The notes beneath the pieces were generated by a model. The model did no database searches. It was not told the DNA's origin and saw only the letters and a list, made by a program, of their open reading frames with translations. DNA of 29,471 nt. Origin: CAZCFB01 sp964511535. GTDB taxonomy: Bacteria > Myxococcota_A > Polyangia > GCA-2747355 > CAZCFB01. The stretch is taken from positions 1 through 29,471 of the forward strand of contig CAZEFW010000122.1 of assembly GCA_964511535.1 (NCBI GenBank), given 5' to 3'. Within the stretch, counting starts at the first letter, position 1. Every line of letters begins with the position of its first letter. Below, piece by piece: positions 5,886-13,524 of this stretch. A program made the translations under genes and the position numbers.

Positions 5886-8144
5886 ATGGCTCTTCGCCGC
5901 CTCGCGCTCTTGGCTTTGCCCCTGATCCCCGCCTTGATCCTGGGCACCAGCTGCACCGAGTCTTACATCTCCGGCTTCGGTGAGGCTGGCCCACCGCAGT
6001 ACACCGAGGCGGGTGTCATGGTGCCCGATCAATGGGTCAGCGGCCCGTGCAGGCCGGGCGCAGACCTGGACAAGGACGGCATCCCCGACGACGTCGAGGG
6101 GTGCGGCAAGGACACCGACGGCGACCAGCTGCCGGACTACAACGACACCGACTCCGACGGCGACAAGGTGCCGGACAAGGTGGAGGCCGGGCCGAACCCC
6201 AAGTCCCCGGTGGACACCGACGGGGACAAGAAGCCGGACTACAAGGACAACGACTCCGACGGCGACGGGGTCAAGGACGGCGACGAGGACATCAACGGCG
6301 ACGGCAAGCTCGGCTGCTGCCTGGACAAGTGCGGCGAGAAGCGCAAGGGGTGCCCGGACCCCGGGCCCAGCGGGTGCGGCAAGGGCCAGAAATGCAACGG
6401 CGGCGCCTGCGCGCCGGCGGCGACGTTCCTGTGCGGCAACGGCGAGAGCAGCCCCAAGAAGAAGGTCACCTACCCGGACGGCAAGAAGAACGACGGCGAC
6501 CTGCCCACCTTCATCTGCCACAAGAAGGGCGAGATGGGCACCGCCGGGGGGCTGAAGCAGATGGCCTTCAAGACCTCCACCAAGGGGCAGTGGAAGGTGG
6601 CCATCGAGAAGTGGGGGCTGTACGGCGAGATCTCGGTCCAGGGCGGCTCGGCCAAGGAGGCGGGGGCGAGCATCCAGTACAGCAAGAACCCGGCGAACAG
6701 CAAGACACCCATCGACGTGGCCGGCTTCGTGCTCTCAATGGACCCGCCAGGCGGGGACATCAACGCCGTGGTCAACGCCCTGATCAACAAGCTGCAGGGC
6801 CTGCCCGGCAAGCAGAGCATCACCATCCTCTCGTCGGGGACACCCAAGACCAGCCACGACAGCTACCCCATGGTGGTGTCCTCCCAGGTGAACATCAAGA
6901 TGGGCGGCAGCAAGACGCCCATCGACGTGCGCAACGCCCTGTTCTCCACCCTGCTGGGCAAGCAGGTGGCCCAGACGCCCAAGCCGTACGGCCCCACGGG
7001 CAACGACTTCCACCTGCGGTTTCAGACCGTGCTGCGCAAGGACCGGCTGATGGTGATGGGCGGCGTGGCCACCACCCAGATGGTGTCTGACACAAAGGTG
7101 CCCACCGGCATCCACCTGGACGACCTGTCCAACGGCACCGGCCTGGCCGACCCGAACAACTCGGACACGGTTGAGTGCGACCCGTTCATCCTGAGCAGCA
7201 ACCCGGTGGCCGACATCATCTGGGTGGTGGACGAGTCCGGATCGATGAACGACAACCGGCAGGACGTGGCCAACAACGCCAAGGACTTCTTCTCCCGCGC
7301 GGTCAAGAGCGGCCTCGACTTCCGCATCGCGGTAACCGGCGTGAGCAAGAGCTCTTCCTACGGCTACTACCCGGGCAAGTTCTGCTCCAACATGAGCACG
7401 AGCAAGTACGACAGCGGCGGCCAGGACCGCTTCCTGCTCCCCTCGGAGCAGGCGATCTTCGCCCAGTGCGCCAACAACCCGCCCGGCTACGAGGGGGGCG
7501 CCGAGTACGGCCTGCTCAACGGCAAGCAGGCGGTGATCCGGCACCTGCCGCGCAAGGCCAACGACCCCACCAAGATCCGGCCCAACGCCACGCTGGTGAT
7601 CATCCAGGCCACCGACGAGCTGCCCAACGGAATCTACGGCACCCTCGGCTACTCCCACTACAAGACCTGCCAGCTGCCCCAGAGCGAGCAGTCCAAGGTG
7701 GACGCCTGGACCCAGAGCAACTACATCAGCTTCTTCCAGGGCAAGGACCCGCAGTACGGCATGCAGGCCAAGGCCATCGTGCACCTCATCGGCGGCGTCT
7801 GTAACAACTCGTGCAACGCCCACATCGGCCACGGCTACAACGAGCTGGCCAAGGCGACCCAGGGGATCAAGGCCGATGTCTGTCAGAAGAACCTCGGCAC
7901 CTCCATGCAGATCATCATCGACACCATCACCGGCGCCTCGTCGCCGGCCAAGCTGCAGTACGTGCCGATCAGCGCCTCGCTGGCGGTGGCCATCGACAAG
8001 ACCAAGCTGAACCGCAGCCGGCTCAAGGGCTTCGACTACTCGGCGCCCATCAACACCCTGGTCTTCATCGGCGTGCCCTTCCCCAAGGGCAGCCAGGTGG
8101 TGGCGAGCTACCGAAGGTGGGTCAAGCAGAAGGCCATCGAATAG
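5886..8144 (+). CDS. Lipoprotein with thrombospondin type-3-like calcium repeats and a VWA domain
   Basis: The 752-residue exported protein has a signal ending LILGTSC (Cys23), so it is probably a lipoprotein. Residues about 59-142 contain repeated Asp-rich loops (DLDKDGIPDD, DTDGDQLPDY, DSDGDGVKDG) of the thrombospondin type-3/EF-like class, which bind calcium. A Cys-rich patch follows at 144-183. A von Willebrand factor A domain begins near 443 and carries an intact MIDAS motif DESGS at 449-453, so metal-dependent ligand binding is plausible. The middle region (about 190-440) was not recognised. The start is ATG 5886 with ribosome site GAAGGAGG. No operon partner is apparent, and a surface adhesion or binding role is inferred. 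Confidence 0.85.
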   Translation: MALRRLALLALPLIPALILGTSCTESYISGFGEAGPPQYTEAGVMVPDQWVSGPCRPGADLDKDGIPDDVEGCGKDTDGDQLPDYNDTDSDGDKVPDKVEAGPNPKSPVDTDGDKKPDYKDNDSDGDGVKDGDEDINGDGKLGCCLDKCGEKRKGCPDPGPSGCGKGQKCNGGACAPAATFLCGNGESSPKKKVTYPDGKKNDGDLPTFICHKKGEMGTAGGLKQMAFKTSTKGQWKVAIEKWGLYGEISVQGGSAKEAGASIQYSKNPANSKTPIDVAGFVLSMDPPGGDINAVVNALINKLQGLPGKQSITILSSGTPKTSHDSYPMVVSSQVNIKMGGSKTPIDVRNALFSTLLGKQVAQTPKPYGPTGNDFHLRFQTVLRKDRLMVMGGVATTQMVSDTKVPTGIHLDDLSNGTGLADPNNSDTVECDPFILSSNPVADIIWVVDESGSMNDNRQDVANNAKDFFSRAVKSGLDFRIAVTGVSKSSSYGYYPGKFCSNMSTSKYDSGGQDRFLLPSEQAIFAQCANNPPGYEGGAEYGLLNGKQAVIRHLPRKANDPTKIRPNATLVIIQATDELPNGIYGTLGYSHYKTCQLPQSEQSKVDAWTQSNYISFFQGKDPQYGMQAKAIVHLIGGVCNNSCNAHIGHGYNELAKATQGIKADVCQKNLGTSMQIIIDTITGASSPAKLQYVPISASLAVAIDKTKLNRSRLKGFDYSAPINTLVFIGVPFPKGSQVVASYRRWVKQKAIE

Positions 8145-8163
8145 CGCGCCGCTTCATCGCGGA

Positions 8164-8180
8164 GCCTCGCAAAGCGAGGC
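8164..8180. other. GC hairpin downstream of the VWA gene
   Basis: GCCTCGC and GCGAGGC pair perfectly around an AAA loop, 20 bp past the stop. It has no T tract. Part of it (GCGAGGCGAGC) loosely resembles the 17-bp element at 8326-8342. Confidence 0.4.
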
Positions 8181-8235
8181 GAGCACGGCGCGCTCCCCCG
8201 GAGGGGCATCGCGCGTGCACAGCCCTGCGTGCCCT

Positions 8236-8342
8236 GGCTTCAGGCATCAGGCTTCAGACTTCAGGGTTGATAGTCTGGGCCATCAAACCTGAAGCCCGAA
8301 GTCTGAAGTCTGAAGTCTGAAGTCTGGCGAGCGAAGCGAGCC
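8236..8342. repeat. Composite element: inverted heptamer arrays plus 17-bp GC sequence (left copy)
   Basis: Four 7-bp units (CTTCAGG, CATCAGG, CTTCAGA, CTTCAGG) fill 8238-8265. One degenerate and four exact units of GAAGTCT fill 8291-8325 in the opposite orientation. They fold in register into an imperfect stem of about 36 bp (8236-8271 with 8282-8317). GGCGAGCGAAGCGAGCC (8326-8342) follows at once and ends at the algH stop codon. The element lies between two convergent genes. Confidence 0.85.
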
Positions 8343-8912
8343 CTACGCCTGCGGCTTGAACGACCCCAGGCTCACCGGGTTGATCCCCTCGTCTTGCAGC
8401 GCCTGCCCCCAGCGCTCGTCCACGGGCGTGTCGAAGATGATCTCGGTGTTGAGGCTGGCCGGAATCCACGCGCCCGCTGACATCTCGCTCTCGAGCTGGC
8501 CGGGACCCCAGCCCGAGTGGCCGAGGAACATCAGGTAGTCGCCCGGACCATCCCCGCGCGCGATCTGCTCGAGCATGTCCCGGTTCGGCGTCAGGCGCAG
8601 GTCGTCGGTGACATGGATCTCGTCCTCGCGCGCCTCCTCATGGGACGGGCAGCGGTACAGCAGCATCCCGTTCTCCACCGCCACGGGACCGCCGATCATG
8701 GCATCACGCCCCTGGGCGCCGGCGGTGGGGAGATCCAGCTGCCCAAGGATCTCCTTCATCGACAGCGGCGAGGGGCGGTTGATCACCAGCCCGAGGGCCC
8801 CCTGCTCGTTGTGTAAACACATCAGGACGAGGGTCCGATCAAAGTTCGGATCGTGAAGCATGGGCGCGGCGATGAGGAAGCCGGGCGCCAACTGTTCCAG
8901 GGCGGATGCCAT
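8343..8912 (-). CDS. algH: YqgE/AlgH family protein (UPF0301)
   Basis: A 189-residue cytoplasmic protein that matches the YqgE/AlgH family over its full length. Recognisable family features are the N-terminal GFLIAAPMLHDPNF, then LGLVINRP near 41-48, GGPV near 75 and FLGHSGWGPGQLE near 128-140. The family is widespread in Gram-negative bacteria; its biochemical role is not settled, despite an early link to alginate regulation in Pseudomonas. The start is ATG 8912 with a modest ribosome site (AGGACAG). It is divergent from the unrecognised gene at 9021 with about 108 bp between them. Its stop codon directly abuts the 17-bp element at 8326-8342. Confidence 0.95.
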   Translation of the reverse strand: MASALEQLAPGFLIAAPMLHDPNFDRTLVLMCLHNEQGALGLVINRPSPLSMKEILGQLDLPTAGAQGRDAMIGGPVAVENGMLLYRCPSHEEAREDEIHVTDDLRLTPNRDMLEQIARGDGPGDYLMFLGHSGWGPGQLESEMSAGAWIPASLNTEIIFDTPVDERWGQALQDEGINPVSLGSFKPQA

Positions 8913-9020
8913 CTGTCCTGTCTACCCCGTGCAGGCAGCCGGCGCAAGGAGGCTGGCATTCCTGCCACGGATGCAGTATATGGGTTCGGTTCAGCTTTAC
9001 TGCACTGTGAGAACGAGACG

Positions 9021-9926
9021 ATGATCGAGACGCGCCGCCTGCGTTACAAAAGCGCCCTCGCCATGATCAAGGGCCTGAAGGATCTGTTCGAGGAGGGCCT
9101 GCGCCCGCGGGAGGTCATGTTCGTGGCCTTTGATCCCAGGGGCGATGTGCACCTCGAGATCCCGGCTCACATTCACGACGTGCAGCGGCTCAAGGTGGGG
9201 CACAAGCTGACCCTCGCCTGGCCGTTCGACGTGCAGAAGTCGTTCTACCTCGACGCCGTGCACCCGATGCCGGACAAGTCGGTCATCATCAACGGCGACC
9301 GCCGCATCGGCCGCTTCTCCAGCCTCATCGACGTGGCCAGCCTGGTGTCCTGGTTCGTCAACGAGGCCCAGGACGAGAGCATCTTCTTCGGCAGCGCGCC
9401 GCACCAGCCGGGCAGCTGGTACGTGCGAGGCGAGGAGTACGACGCCCTGCACCTGCGCGGCTACGTGGACATCGTGCACGCCGGCCAGGGGCTGCTGGCG
9501 CGGCGGGTGATGGATCCGGGCCTGTTCTTCCTGCCCATCGAGGAGGCCGCGCGCGGCAACATGGAGCCGTGGCAGCGAATCTTCGACTCCCCCCTGGGCA
9601 ACGTGCTGATGCTGGAGCACCGGCTGCTTTATGACCAGCTGGTGATGAGCTGCCAGGAGGGGCTGGTGGAGGTGGACCTGTACGAGCTGCCCAGGGTGCA
9701 CGAGTCAGGCCGGTTTACCATCCGCGGCGGTTTCGGCGTGCTGGGACGCATCACCGGCGGCGCCTTCGCGGTCACCCGCGGCGTGCCCATGGACTGGGGC
9801 ATCGACAACATGCAGCCCGCCGTGCTGGTGGGCAGCGCCGGCTGCTCGTTCCTGGAGCTGCGCAAGCTGCTGCGCGAGATGCGGGACGGCCCGCTGTTCC
9901 CCCGGCCCAAGCCGTCGTCGGACTGA
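9021..9926 (+). CDS. Conserved-looking protein of unknown function
   Basis: A 301-residue protein that I do not recognise. It has no signal peptide and no membrane helix, so it is probably cytoplasmic. The N-terminal 50 residues look helical (KSALAMIKGLKDLFEEG). The rest alternates short hydrophobic strands with charged turns, and a Gly-rich stretch occurs at 240-255 (RGGFGVLGRITGG). The C-terminus ends in a charged helix (LELRKLLREMR) and a Pro-rich tail. ATG 9021 is used because the open frame upstream lacks another good start and would run into algH. The ribosome site is weak. It is divergent from algH, and a 17-bp element inverted relative to the algH side begins 10 bp after its stop. Confidence 0.75.
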   Translation: MIETRRLRYKSALAMIKGLKDLFEEGLRPREVMFVAFDPRGDVHLEIPAHIHDVQRLKVGHKLTLAWPFDVQKSFYLDAVHPMPDKSVIINGDRRIGRFSSLIDVASLVSWFVNEAQDESIFFGSAPHQPGSWYVRGEEYDALHLRGYVDIVHAGQGLLARRVMDPGLFFLPIEEAARGNMEPWQRIFDSPLGNVLMLEHRLLYDQLVMSCQEGLVEVDLYELPRVHESGRFTIRGGFGVLGRITGGAFAVTRGVPMDWGIDNMQPAVLVGSAGCSFLELRKLLREMRDGPLFPRPKPSSD

Positions 9927-9935
9927 AAGACGAGA

Positions 9936-9982
9936 GGCTCGCTTCGCTCGCCTGGCTTGAGACTTGAGACTTGAGACTTGAG
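9936..9982. repeat. Composite element: 17-bp GC sequence plus heptamers (right copy)
   Basis: GGCTCGCTTCGCTCGCC (9936-9952) is the exact reverse complement of 8326-8342. It is followed by GGCTTGA and three exact GACTTGA units (9954-9981). Read in the same orientation, the left and right heptamers differ by one base (TGAAGTC against TCAAGTC). The element lies between two convergent genes. Confidence 0.85.
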
Positions 9983-9997
9983 GTGCGAGTGCCCGGG

Positions 9998-10744
9998 TCA
10001 GTCCTCCAGCAGGAACTTCTCCTCTTCCTTGAAGTCAGCCGGCCGAGGCAGCACCGCCCAGCCCTGCTCGCGTGAGTAGACGTCGAACTCGGGGTTCGGG
10101 TAGATGCTCCAGGCCGCCTCGGCCAGCTTCATCATCGGGCCGTCGAGGCTGCCGTTTCCCGCGGCGAAGCGCACGGGCCGATCACCCACGATGTCCACCA
10201 GCTTCTCTGCCTTGCCCTCTCCGGCGCAGGAGATCCCCGCGTGCTTGCCGGTGATCACGAGGTCACCGTCCACTTCGAAGTCCATCCCCACCACCACCTC
10301 CACCGGCAGCATGCGCTTGAGCGGCAGCAGGAACTCCGTGGGCGTGCCAGAGACGACCCAGATCGGGTACCCCTTGTCGTGCAGGTGGCGCACCACCTCC
10401 ACCACCTCGTCCACCCAGCCGCGGTGGGCGTGGTCCCGCCACCAGGTGTAGACATGCCCGCCAAGCTCCTCCAGGGTCATGCCCTCGTAGAAGCTCAGCA
10501 GGTAGCGGCACCCGGCCGGGTGGTCGTCCCGGTAGATGCGCATGTAGTTGGTCCAGTTCTCACCCGGTACCAACCCCTGGTCGATCATCCAGGTGGTGAA
10601 GTCGTCGGCCACGTCGTCGACCCACAGGGTGCCGTCGGCGTCGAAGATCGCCAGGGCGCCATCCTCGCAGCGGGGGATGGCCCCGACGAAGTCGGGCACG
10701 AGCTCTGGTCTGCGCTTATCGGTCAGGCCGTAAATGCTGGTCAT
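9998..10744 (-). CDS. HAD-superfamily phosphatase (phosphoserine phosphatase-like, subfamily IB)
   Basis: A 248-residue cytoplasmic hydrolase. The four HAD motifs are present: FDADGT (Asp35 nucleophile, Asp37 acid/base), VVSGTP (Ser132), GKAEK (Lys178) and GNGSLDGPMM (Asn197, Asp201). The helical cap between motifs I and II (about 45-120) fits subfamily IB, which includes phosphoserine phosphatase and its relatives. The substrate cannot be decided. ATG 10744 overlaps the MCP stop as ATGA, so it is translated as the last gene of the cheY-cheW-mcp operon. A HAD enzyme there is unusual and may only be co-transcribed, or may act on a phosphorylated signal. Confidence 0.88.
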   Translation of the reverse strand: MTSIYGLTDKRRPELVPDFVGAIPRCEDGALAIFDADGTLWVDDVADDFTTWMIDQGLVPGENWTNYMRIYRDDHPAGCRYLLSFYEGMTLEELGGHVYTWWRDHAHRGWVDEVVEVVRHLHDKGYPIWVVSGTPTEFLLPLKRMLPVEVVVGMDFEVDGDLVITGKHAGISCAGEGKAEKLVDIVGDRPVRFAAGNGSLDGPMMKLAEAAWSIYPNPEFDVYSREQGWAVLPRPADFKEEEKFLLED

Positions 10745-11646
10745 GGCTGCTCCTCGTCGGTGATCTCGGCCCCCTCCTGCTCTTCCTGCTCCTGCAGCTC
10801 GCGGCGGGCCAGATCGGTCATCTCGGTCAGGTCGTACAGCAGCTGGCGGGCGGCGCCGTGCGCGGCAGGGCCGGCTCCCCTGGCGCGGTGCGCCAGGTCC
10901 ATCAGCGACTTGATGCCCACGCGCAGCTCGTGACGCCCGGCTTCCAGGTTGCGGACCATCTCCCCGGAGTCCTCCCGGTACACCTTGAACCGGGCGATGG
11001 CCTCGCCCAGCGACAGGGCCGCGTCCATCATCTCCTCGGCTGCCCGGGTGGTGTCCTGAGCGCCCTCGGCGGTGGACCGCGTGACCGCCAGGATCTCCTC
11101 CATGGCCACCGCCGATTCGTCGGTCGACTCCTGGATCGACTCGATGAACGTGCCCACGTCGTGGGTCGCCTCGCTGATGCGCTCGGCCAGCTTGCGCACC
11201 TCGTGGGCCACCACGGCGAAGCCCTTGCCCTGCTCACCCGCCTTGGAGGCCTCGATGGCGGCGTTGAGGGCCAACATGTTGGTCTGGGCCGAGATGTCGT
11301 CGATGCGCTGAATGATCTGGGTGATCTCACGCGACTGGCGTCCCAGGGACCGCACCCGCGCCGTGAGCCGGCTCAGAGCCGCGGCCTGGTGCGCCGCCCC
11401 CTCGGCCATGGACTCGCTGGAGGTGAGGATCCGGTCGGCCACGGCGGTGACGTCGAGGCCCGAGCGCCGCACGTCCATCACCAGCCTGCCGATGCTCTCG
11501 AGCATGTGGTTGAAGGCGTCGGTCACCGCGCCGAGGCCCCCCCGGGTGACCTGGCCGCGACGGGTCAAGTCCCCCCTGGCCGCGGCCGAGACGATCTCCA
11601 TCAGCTGAACGATTCCCTTCTCGCGCTCGTCGCCCTCGGGCTTCAT
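10741..11646 (-). CDS. Cytoplasmic methyl-accepting chemotaxis protein (FrzCD-like)
   Basis: The 301-residue receptor has no transmembrane helix. The N-terminal part (about 12-60) resembles a lone HAMP domain (GDLTRR, DAFNHMLESI). The long coiled coil contains the highly conserved hairpin tip DISAQTNMLALNAAIEA (117-133) followed by GKGFAVVAHEVRKLAER, which contacts CheW and CheA. The C-terminal tail is rich in Glu. The start is ATG 11646, which overlaps the cheW stop as ATGA; longer upstream readings are in the wrong context. Membrane-free receptors of this sort include FrzCD of Myxococcus. No cheA, cheR or cheB lies in the window, so the kinase must be elsewhere, if the system is a classical one. 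Confidence 0.92.
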   Translation of the reverse strand: MKPEGDEREKGIVQLMEIVSAAARGDLTRRGQVTRGGLGAVTDAFNHMLESIGRLVMDVRRSGLDVTAVADRILTSSESMAEGAAHQAAALSRLTARVRSLGRQSREITQIIQRIDDISAQTNMLALNAAIEASKAGEQGKGFAVVAHEVRKLAERISEATHDVGTFIESIQESTDESAVAMEEILAVTRSTAEGAQDTTRAAEEMMDAALSLGEAIARFKVYREDSGEMVRNLEAGRHELRVGIKSLMDLAHRARGAGPAAHGAARQLLYDLTEMTDLARRELQEQEEQEGAEITDEEQP

Positions 11647-12119
11647 CGCGTCTCTCCCGTCGGTCGCTCCGCCAGCTCCCCTGCCACGGAGAACGGCTGG
11701 ACCTGGTAGTGGTTCGCCGCCTCGGCCATGGCCCGCTCCGCGTCTTGCACGAACCCGGGCATGTCCAGGACCTGCACCGGCGCCGCCGCACCGGCGAGCC
11801 ACAGCTCATGCTCCCCCGGCGCCAGCTCGGCCGACAGCACCTCCAGCGCGCGGCCGACCCACAGCAACAGGTCATGGTCCGGCAAGGCGATCCAGAGCGC
11901 CTCGTCGCCTTGCCGCGGCAGGTTGGCGAGGGCTGCCCTGTCAGCGTCGGCCGCCGGGTCCGCCACCGGCAGCACGCGCCCGCGCACCGCGGCCACGCCG
12001 AGCAGGCCGCCGGGCGCCCCTGGCACGCGGGTCACCGGCCCGAGGGTGACCACCTCGCGCACCACGGCCAGCTCCACGGCGTAGCGCCGTCCACGCAGCT
12101 CGAAGGTCAGCAGGTCCAC
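11643..12119 (-). CDS. cheW: CheW-like adaptor protein
   Basis: A 158-residue CheW domain. It starts with LLTFELRGRRYAVEL and has the conserved GVAAVRGRVLPVADP (about 52-66), the usual segment linking receptor and kinase. The C-terminal extension of about 25 residues is unassigned. GTG 12119 is chosen because it begins exactly at the domain and there is no in-frame ATG downstream of the cheY stop. No ribosome site is obvious. It is 29 bp after cheY and overlaps mcp by 4 bp, so the three are likely one transcript. Confidence 0.85.
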   Translation of the reverse strand: MDLLTFELRGRRYAVELAVVREVVTLGPVTRVPGAPGGLLGVAAVRGRVLPVADPAADADRAALANLPRQGDEALWIALPDHDLLLWVGRALEVLSAELAPGEHELWLAGAAAPVQVLDMPGFVQDAERAMAEAANHYQVQPFSVAGELAERPTGETR

Positions 12120-12148
12120 GGCGGGGAGTCTAGCATGTGAGGGGCAGG

Positions 12149-12508
12149 CTACAGGTAGCGGCCCACGGTCTGCTGCAGCTGCTCTGGCGAAAACGGCTTG
12201 GTCAGGTACTCGTTGGCCCCCTGCTTCAGGCCCCAGTACCGATCGCTCTCCCGATCCATGGCAGATACCACGATGATCGGCAGCGCCCCGCACCTGGGGT
12301 CCTCGCGGATGACGCGGCACAACTCGAAGCCGTTGAGCCTGGGCATAACCACGTCAAGGATCACCAGGTCCGGCGGGTCGACCTTGAGCCGGTCTCGCGC
12401 CTCCTGCCCGTCGCAGGCGGTCTCGATGCTATGGCCCAGCGGGGCCAGGGCCTTCTGCAACAAGGCGGTGGCGGTCGCGGAATCATCGGCTATGAGAATC
12501 CTCGCCAT
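12149..12508 (-). CDS. Single-domain response regulator (CheY-like)
   Basis: A 119-residue receiver domain without an output domain. The acidic pair Asp8/Asp9, phospho-acceptor Asp52 (VILDVVMP), Ser82 and Lys104 (KPF) are all present, so phosphotransfer should work. ATG 12508 is preferred to the preceding TTG. It is the first gene of the operon with cheW, mcp and the HAD phosphatase and may relay the signal from that receptor. A promoter candidate upstream has TTGACT on the minus strand (12538-12543) with an AT-rich -10 region. Confidence 0.92.
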   Translation of the reverse strand: MARILIADDSATATALLQKALAPLGHSIETACDGQEARDRLKVDPPDLVILDVVMPRLNGFELCRVIREDPRCGALPIIVVSAMDRESDRYWGLKQGANEYLTKPFSPEQLQQTVGRYL

Positions 12509-12607
12509 CAATAGAATAATTCAATCACCCTGGAATCTAGTCAAGTCCGGCGCGTGGGCTTTCCCCGGCTTTCAGAACGAGCGATGCACCGCCAACAGCA
12601 GTGATGT

Positions 12608-12613
12608 TACAGT
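12608..12613 (+). promoter_or_regulatory. -10-like hexamer adjoining a start codon
   Basis: TACAGT ends 5 nt before the ATG at 12619. No ribosome site is evident, so a leaderless start is possible. The match to consensus is moderate. Confidence 0.35.
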
Positions 12614-12618
12614 TGGGC

Positions 12619-13491
12619 ATGCGTTCACCCCCCATTGTCCTCATGCTGCTGGCGACGTGCGCCCTGGCAGGCTGCACCGAGGAGAACCCCACCTTCACCT
12701 CGCTTGACCTGGACCAGGGCGGTCAGCTGACCGACGCGCTGCTCGACGGCGAGCTGGGGCTGGACCTGGAGGCGGACGCGGACGGCGCGCAGGACCTGAC
12801 CTCCGACGCGGACACCGGCGCCGACCTGCCGCCGATCACGCCTGACCTTCCCCCGGTCACGCCGGACCTGCCCCCGGTCACGCCGGACCTGCCCCCCGTG
12901 AAGAAGGACCTGCCCCCGGTCAAGCCGGACCAGAAGGTGCTGCTCAACAACGGCGCCGCCTGCACCAGCGGCGGGCAGTGCAAGACCGGCCACTGCGTGG
13001 ACAAGCTCTGCTGCTCCGGGCCGTGCTCGGGGCTGTGCAGGGCGTGCAACCTGTCTGGCAAAAAGGGGACCTGCACCTTCGTGCCTGCCGGGGCTGACCC
13101 GCGCAACGCCTGCAAGAAGGTGGACCCGCACAACACCTGCAAGTTCGACGGCACCTGCAACGGCAAGGGCGGCTGCCGCTACTATCCGGCGGGCACCAAG
13201 TGCCTGACCGCCAAGTGCGCCAGCGCCGTGGCCTTGGCCCTGCCCAGCGTGTGCGACGGCGGCGGCAACTGCCTCAAGCAGAAGATCAAGCCGTGCAAGC
13301 CGTACAACTGCTCCACCACGGCCAAGACCTGCTACTCCGGATGCACCGACAAGAACGAGCAGACCAACTGCCAGGGCTACTACGGCTGCAACGTCACCAA
13401 CAGCAAGTGCTACTCGTCGTGCACCAGCGATGCCCACTGCAACAAGAAGGGCAGCTGCGACAAGAAGAAGAAGGTGTGCAAGAAGAAGTAG
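12619..13491 (+). CDS. Cys-rich lipoprotein with Pro/Asp repeat stalk
   Basis: The 290-residue protein begins with a lipoprotein signal (ALAGC, Cys19). An acidic segment precedes five 7-residue units of the LPPVTPD type (residues 70-104). From 115 to the end there are 28 Cys, an even number consistent with disulfides. Segments such as CKTGHCVDKLCC and PCSGLCRAC resemble the Cys-rich modules common in exported myxobacterial lipoproteins. The tail is Lys-rich (KKKKVCKKK). ATG 12619 is used; GTG 12601 and ATG 12604 are in frame but would lengthen the signal. It is divergent from the cheY operon. Function is unknown; a surface or secreted structural role is inferred. Confidence 0.82.
   Translation: MRSPPIVLMLLATCALAGCTEENPTFTSLDLDQGGQLTDALLDGELGLDLEADADGAQDLTSDADTGADLPPITPDLPPVTPDLPPVTPDLPPVKKDLPPVKPDQKVLLNNGAACTSGGQCKTGHCVDKLCCSGPCSGLCRACNLSGKKGTCTFVPAGADPRNACKKVDPHNTCKFDGTCNGKGGCRYYPAGTKCLTAKCASAVALALPSVCDGGGNCLKQKIKPCKPYNCSTTAKTCYSGCTDKNEQTNCQGYYGCNVTNSKCYSSCTSDAHCNKKGSCDKKKKVCKKK
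12826..12930 (+). repeat. 21-bp tandem repeat coding for the LPPVTPD stalk
   Basis: Five in-frame 21-bp units lie in the Cys-rich lipoprotein gene. The central units are nearly identical and the last two have Lys substitutions. Confidence 0.8.
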
Positions 13492-13508
13492 GGGGTCGCG
13501 CGACCCCC
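13491..13508. terminator. Perfect 18-bp palindrome between convergent genes
   Basis: GGGGGTCGCGCGACCCCC is fully self-complementary. It begins on the last base of the Cys-rich lipoprotein stop codon and faces the end of the propeller gene at 13525. It may stop transcription from both sides, though it lacks T tracts. Confidence 0.5.
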
Positions 13509-13524
13509 GGCGCGCTGACGGGCG

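Noticed and set aside
8238..8325. CRISPR array
   Set aside because: Units are 7 bp and contiguous, with no spacers and no cas genes.
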